64,000 bases of DNA from Streptomyces sp. BK340 (GTDB lineage: Bacteria; Actinomycetota; Actinomycetes; Streptomycetales; Streptomycetaceae), in assembly GCF_007827595.1 (NCBI RefSeq), contig NZ_VISR01000009.1, positions 62,001-126,000 of the forward strand, given 5' to 3'. Positions 57,352 to 64,000 of this stretch are shown piece after piece; position 1 is the stretch's first letter; each line of letters opens with the position of its first letter. A program made the position numbers and the translations under genes. The notes beneath the pieces were generated by a model, which did not search any database, was not told the DNA's origin, and saw nothing but the letters and a program-made list of their open reading frames with translations.

Positions 57352-57624
57352 CTACTGAGCCGGGCCCTCGATGGCCTCGGAGGTCAGCAGACCCGCGTTG
57401 ATCTCGCGCAGTGCGATCGAGAGCGGCTTCTCGTGGACGTGGGTGTCGACGAGCGGACCGACGTACTCGAGGAGACCCTCACCGAGCTGCGAGTAGTACG
57501 CGTTGATCTGGCGGGCACGCTTGGCCGCGTAGATCACGAGGCTGTACTTCGAGTCGGTGGCCTCGAGGAGCTCGTCGATCGGCGGGTTGATGATGCCCTC
57601 GGGCGCGGTGATGGAAGAGGACAC
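57352..57624 (-). CDS. rpoZ: RNA polymerase omega subunit
   Basis: This 90-residue omega subunit helps fold beta' in RNA polymerase. It contains the conserved SKYSLVIYAAKRARQINAY with the basic surface that contacts beta'. GTG 57624 with AAGG six bases upstream. It lies 75 bp downstream of gmk, the conserved gmk-rpoZ order. Confidence 0.95.
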   Translation of the reverse strand: MSSSITAPEGIINPPIDELLEATDSKYSLVIYAAKRARQINAYYSQLGEGLLEYVGPLVDTHVHEKPLSIALREINAGLLTSEAIEGPAQ

Positions 57625-57699
57625 GCTCTACCTTCCGATGGATGGGAAAGATTCAGTCGGTGCGACCGGCCGGCACCTGCTGGTGGACGGCAGTCACGA

Positions 57700-58257
57700 T
57701 CACACAACGTCCATCAAGGCTAGCAGCTCGCTCGCCACGTCCTCGACGGAGGTGTTGACCAAGGTCACGTCGAACTCCGGCTCGGCCGCCAGCTCGGTCC
57801 TGGCCGCCGCCAGGCGGCGCTCGATGACCTCGGGCGACTCGGTCCCCCGGCCGGTGAGCCTGCGCACCAGCTCCTCCCAGGAGGGCGGAGCCAGGAACAC
57901 CAGCTGGGCGTCGGCCATCGAGTCACGGACCTGCCGGGCGCCCTGGAGGTCGATCTCCAGCAGCACGGGCTCGCCGTTCTCCAGCCGCTCCAGCACGGCC
58001 GCACGGGGCGTGCCGTAGCGGTTGCCGGCGAATTCGGCCCACTCCAGCAGCTCGCCGTTGGCGATCAGCTTGTCCATCTCATCGTCGGTGACGAAGAAGT
58101 AGTGGACTCCGTGCCGCTCGCCGGGGCGCGGCTTGCGGGTGGTGGCCGACACCGAGAGCCAGACTTCCGGGTGTTCCTTGCGCATATGGGCGACGACCGT
58201 GCTCTTGCCGACCCCCGAAGGGCCGGAGAGCACGGTCAGCCGCGGACGTTCACTCAT
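57700..58257 (-). CDS. gmk: Guanylate kinase
   Basis: Gmk phosphorylates GMP to GDP. The 185-residue protein has the P-loop LSGPSGVGKST near residue 10, the GMP-binding SVSATTRKPRPGE, and HYFFVTDDEMDKLI. ATG 58257. It is flanked by rpoZ and mihF. Confidence 0.96.
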   Translation of the reverse strand: MSERPRLTVLSGPSGVGKSTVVAHMRKEHPEVWLSVSATTRKPRPGERHGVHYFFVTDDEMDKLIANGELLEWAEFAGNRYGTPRAAVLERLENGEPVLLEIDLQGARQVRDSMADAQLVFLAPPSWEELVRRLTGRGTESPEVIERRLAAARTELAAEPEFDVTLVNTSVEDVASELLALMDVV

Positions 58258-58317
58258 GCAGCGATTATTCCAGCAATCCCGGGGTGCCCGGGACGCCCGG
58301 TCCGGCAGAAGCCGGAC

Positions 58318-58641
58318 TCAGGAACCGGTGCTGCCGAACTCACGCTCCAGGGAAGCGATCTGGTTCGAACCGAGACCGCGCACACGGCGGCTCTCGGAGA
58401 TGCCCAGACGCTCCATGATCTGCTTGGCGCGGACCTTGCCCACGCCCGGCAGGGACTCGAGCAGGGCGGAGACCTTCATCTTGCCGATGACGTCGTTCTC
58501 CTGGCCCTGCTTGATGACCTCGTGAAGGGAGGCGCCGGAGTGCTTGAGTCGATTCTTGACCTCGGCCCGCTCCCGGCGAGCCGCGGCGGCCTTTTCGAGC
58601 GCGGCTGCGCGCTGTTCAGGGGTAAGGGGCGGAAGAGCCAC
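58318..58641 (-). CDS. mihF: Integration host factor, actinobacterial type
   Basis: This 107-residue nucleoid protein (sIHF of S. coelicolor) binds and compacts DNA and influences topology and development. It has the conserved VALPPLTPEQRAAALEKA start and the helical core SLPGVGKVRAKQIMERLG, a helix-hairpin-helix-like segment. GTG 58641 with GAGGTG upstream; the longer frame to 58797 is not needed. A candidate promoter lies at 58784-58812. Confidence 0.94.
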   Translation of the reverse strand: MALPPLTPEQRAAALEKAAAARRERAEVKNRLKHSGASLHEVIKQGQENDVIGKMKVSALLESLPGVGKVRAKQIMERLGISESRRVRGLGSNQIASLEREFGSTGS

Positions 58642-58941
58642 GCCTACGTCACCTCGGATGTCGAACTGTCGGATACGGACCGGTGAGGAACCTAGTCGCC
58701 CCACACCTGGGGAGCCACGAGCAACACGCTGCCCGTTCTCCCCCCACTGCCTTGAGGGCGTGGGAGGTGTCCCCACTGCTCGGAGACTAGCGGGCAAGTC
58801 CGCCAGAGTCAGCGAGAACAGCGGAAAAGTACTGGTCAGCCGCCGCCAGGCCGGACATTTCGGACATATTGCCCACGATTTGAGGATGTATTCACACTCA
58901 AGTCGCCCTGGTGCCGTCCATGGGAACGCCCGGCGGAGATC
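58642..58941. other. 300-bp region upstream of mihF
   Basis: It contains the candidate mihF promoter (58784-58812) and a GC-rich imperfect palindrome around 58740-58785. The segment next to the pyrF stop (58813-58941) shows no convincing ORF or terminator. Confidence 0.4.
58784..58812 (-). promoter_or_regulatory. Candidate mihF promoter
   Basis: On the minus strand CTGACT (58807-58812) and TAGTCT (58784-58789) are 17 bp apart. The leader would be about 135 nt. Confidence 0.4.
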
Positions 58942-59783
58942 TCAGCCGGCGCCGACAGCGGCCCGGATCTCCTCCGCGAAGCGCTCCGTGGCCGAGCGCA
59001 GCGCCCCGACGTCGGGACCGTGCCGCAGCACACCCCGGCTGACGTTCGGGACGACGTTGCGCACCGCCGGCCCGAAGACCTCGGGAAGGTCGGCCGCCGT
59101 CGCCCCCTGAGCGCCGACACCGGGCGCGAGGAGCGGGCCGTTGATGTCGAGGTCGTAGGAGGACAGGTCGCCCACCGTGGCGCCGACGACCGCGCCGAAG
59201 GAGCCCAGCGGCTCCTCGCCCGCGTTCTCGGCGGCGAGGTGGGCCAGCATGGTCGCGCCCACGGTGCGCCCGTCGGCGCGGACCGCGTGCTGGACCTCCG
59301 GCCCCTCCGGGTTCGAGGTGAGGGCCAGGACGAAGAGTCCGGCACCGCTCTCCCGGGCCAGCGCGACGGCCGGGCTGAGGGAGCCGTAGCCGAGGTAGGG
59401 CGAGACCGTCAGGGCGTCGGAGAACAGCGGGGCGTCCTTGTGCAGGAAGGCCTCGGCGTACCCGGCCATGGTGGAGCCGATGTCGCCGCGCTTGGCGTCC
59501 ATCACGACCAGGGTGCCGGCCGCACGGGCCTCCTGGACCACCGTCTCCAGGACGGCGACGCCGCGCGAGCCGAAGCGCTCGAAGAAGGCGCTCTGCGGCT
59601 TCATGACGGCGACCCGGTCGGCCACCGCCTCGACGACCGTGCGGCTGAACCGCTCCAGACCGGCCACGTCGTCGTTCAGGCCCCACTCGGCGAGCAGGGA
59701 GGCGTGCGGGTCGATGCCGACGCAGAGCGGGCCGCGCTCGTCCATCGCGCGGCGCAGACGGGCACCGAAGGGCTCGAACGAGG

Positions 59784-59787
<4 letters not shown>
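58942..59787 (-). CDS. pyrF: Orotidine 5'-phosphate decarboxylase (type 2)
   Basis: PyrF converts OMP to UMP, the last step of pyrimidine synthesis. The 281-residue TIM barrel has LCVGIDPHASLL at the start and the catalytic VVMDAKRGDIGSTM near residue 95, the longer (type 2) form of actinobacteria. ATG 59787 overlaps the pyrD stop by 4 bp, so they are coupled. Confidence 0.95.
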
Positions 59788-60890
<1,103 letters not shown>

Positions 60891-60904
60891 GGTGTCCTCA
60901 CGAA

Positions 60905-60934
60905 GAGGGGGACACCGTTTCCGGTGTCCCCCTC
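60905..60934 (-). terminator. Perfect hairpin between carB and pyrD
   Basis: GAGGGGGACACC (60905-60916) and GGTGTCCCCCTC (60923-60934) form a 12-bp stem. It can end carB transcripts or attenuate read-through into pyrD-pyrF. Confidence 0.75.
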
Positions 60935-60941
60935 AGGGCTG

Positions 60942-64000
<3,059 letters not shown>

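Overview
The window reads as a piece of a Streptomyces chromosome. GC content is very high, with strong third-position bias that produces many long antisense shadow ORFs. GTG starts are frequent and leucine TTA codons almost absent. Several genes are typical of the group: the integration host factor mihF beside gmk and rpoZ, a helicase-motif-less priA, a partial conservon, an ECF41 sigma factor and a RibM-type riboflavin transporter. From memory, the order from riboflavin/histidine genes through metK, coaBC, rpoZ, gmk, mihF, pyrF, pyrD and carB matches the left part of the Streptomyces coelicolor core. No integrase, transposase, CRISPR array, prophage, rRNA or tRNA was recognised. The left edge cuts a secreted protein and the right edge cuts carB.

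Layout. 1-3.1 kb: start of a Tat-exported peptidase-like protein, an APC permease and an unknown protein. 3.2-6.2 kb: a P-loop kinase-like protein, a compact candidate small RNA with its own promoter and terminator, and an orphan EccA/CbxX-type AAA+ ATPase. 6.3-8.7 kb: two coupled CNNM/CBS membrane proteins. 8.9-13.9 kb: one leftward operon with an FMN riboswitch, ribE-ribM-ribBA-ribH-hisE-hisG and a PH-domain protein. 14.0-15.9 kb: ECF41 sigma factor and its likely target epimerase. 16-24.9 kb: ROK regulator and MFS exporter, thioesterase, alginate-lyase-like enzyme, uracil permease, GH6 cellulase with a TTA codon, DUF5995 protein and F420-type oxidoreductase.

24.9-31 kb: amidase plus flavin amine oxidase operon, a small secreted protein, an oxidoreductase/SnoaL pair with a divergent MmyB-type regulator. 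30.7-34.1 kb: conservon-type kinase, roadblock and DUF742 genes without the usual small GTPase. 34.2-40.5 kb: ABC importer operon ending in a HAD phosphatase fused to an endonuclease/exonuclease/phosphatase domain, with a divergent GntR regulator. 40.7-42.6 kb: cationic amino acid permease followed by an AsnC/Lrp regulator. 43-47.2 kb: GuaB1, a secreted RNase with barstar inhibitor, a SorC-type regulator and rpe. 47.3-64 kb: housekeeping genes rsmB, fmt, priA, an S1-domain protein, metK, coaBC, rpoZ, gmk, mihF, pyrF, pyrD and carB.

Most striking regulatory signals: (i) phased TTGCG repeats sit 10-11 nt upstream of the predicted -35 of both the amidase/amine-oxidase operon and the permease-asnC operon, 15 kb apart, which suggests one amino-acid regulon; (ii) chitinase/DasR-type direct repeats lie in the promoter of the ECF41 sigma gene; (iii) an ECF41-like TGTCACA promoter precedes the epimerase; (iv) a promoter-plus-terminator unit of about 70 nt lies at 3.94-4.05 kb. 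All coordinates, starts and motif positions were read by eye; family names come from recall of conserved motifs, not from a search.
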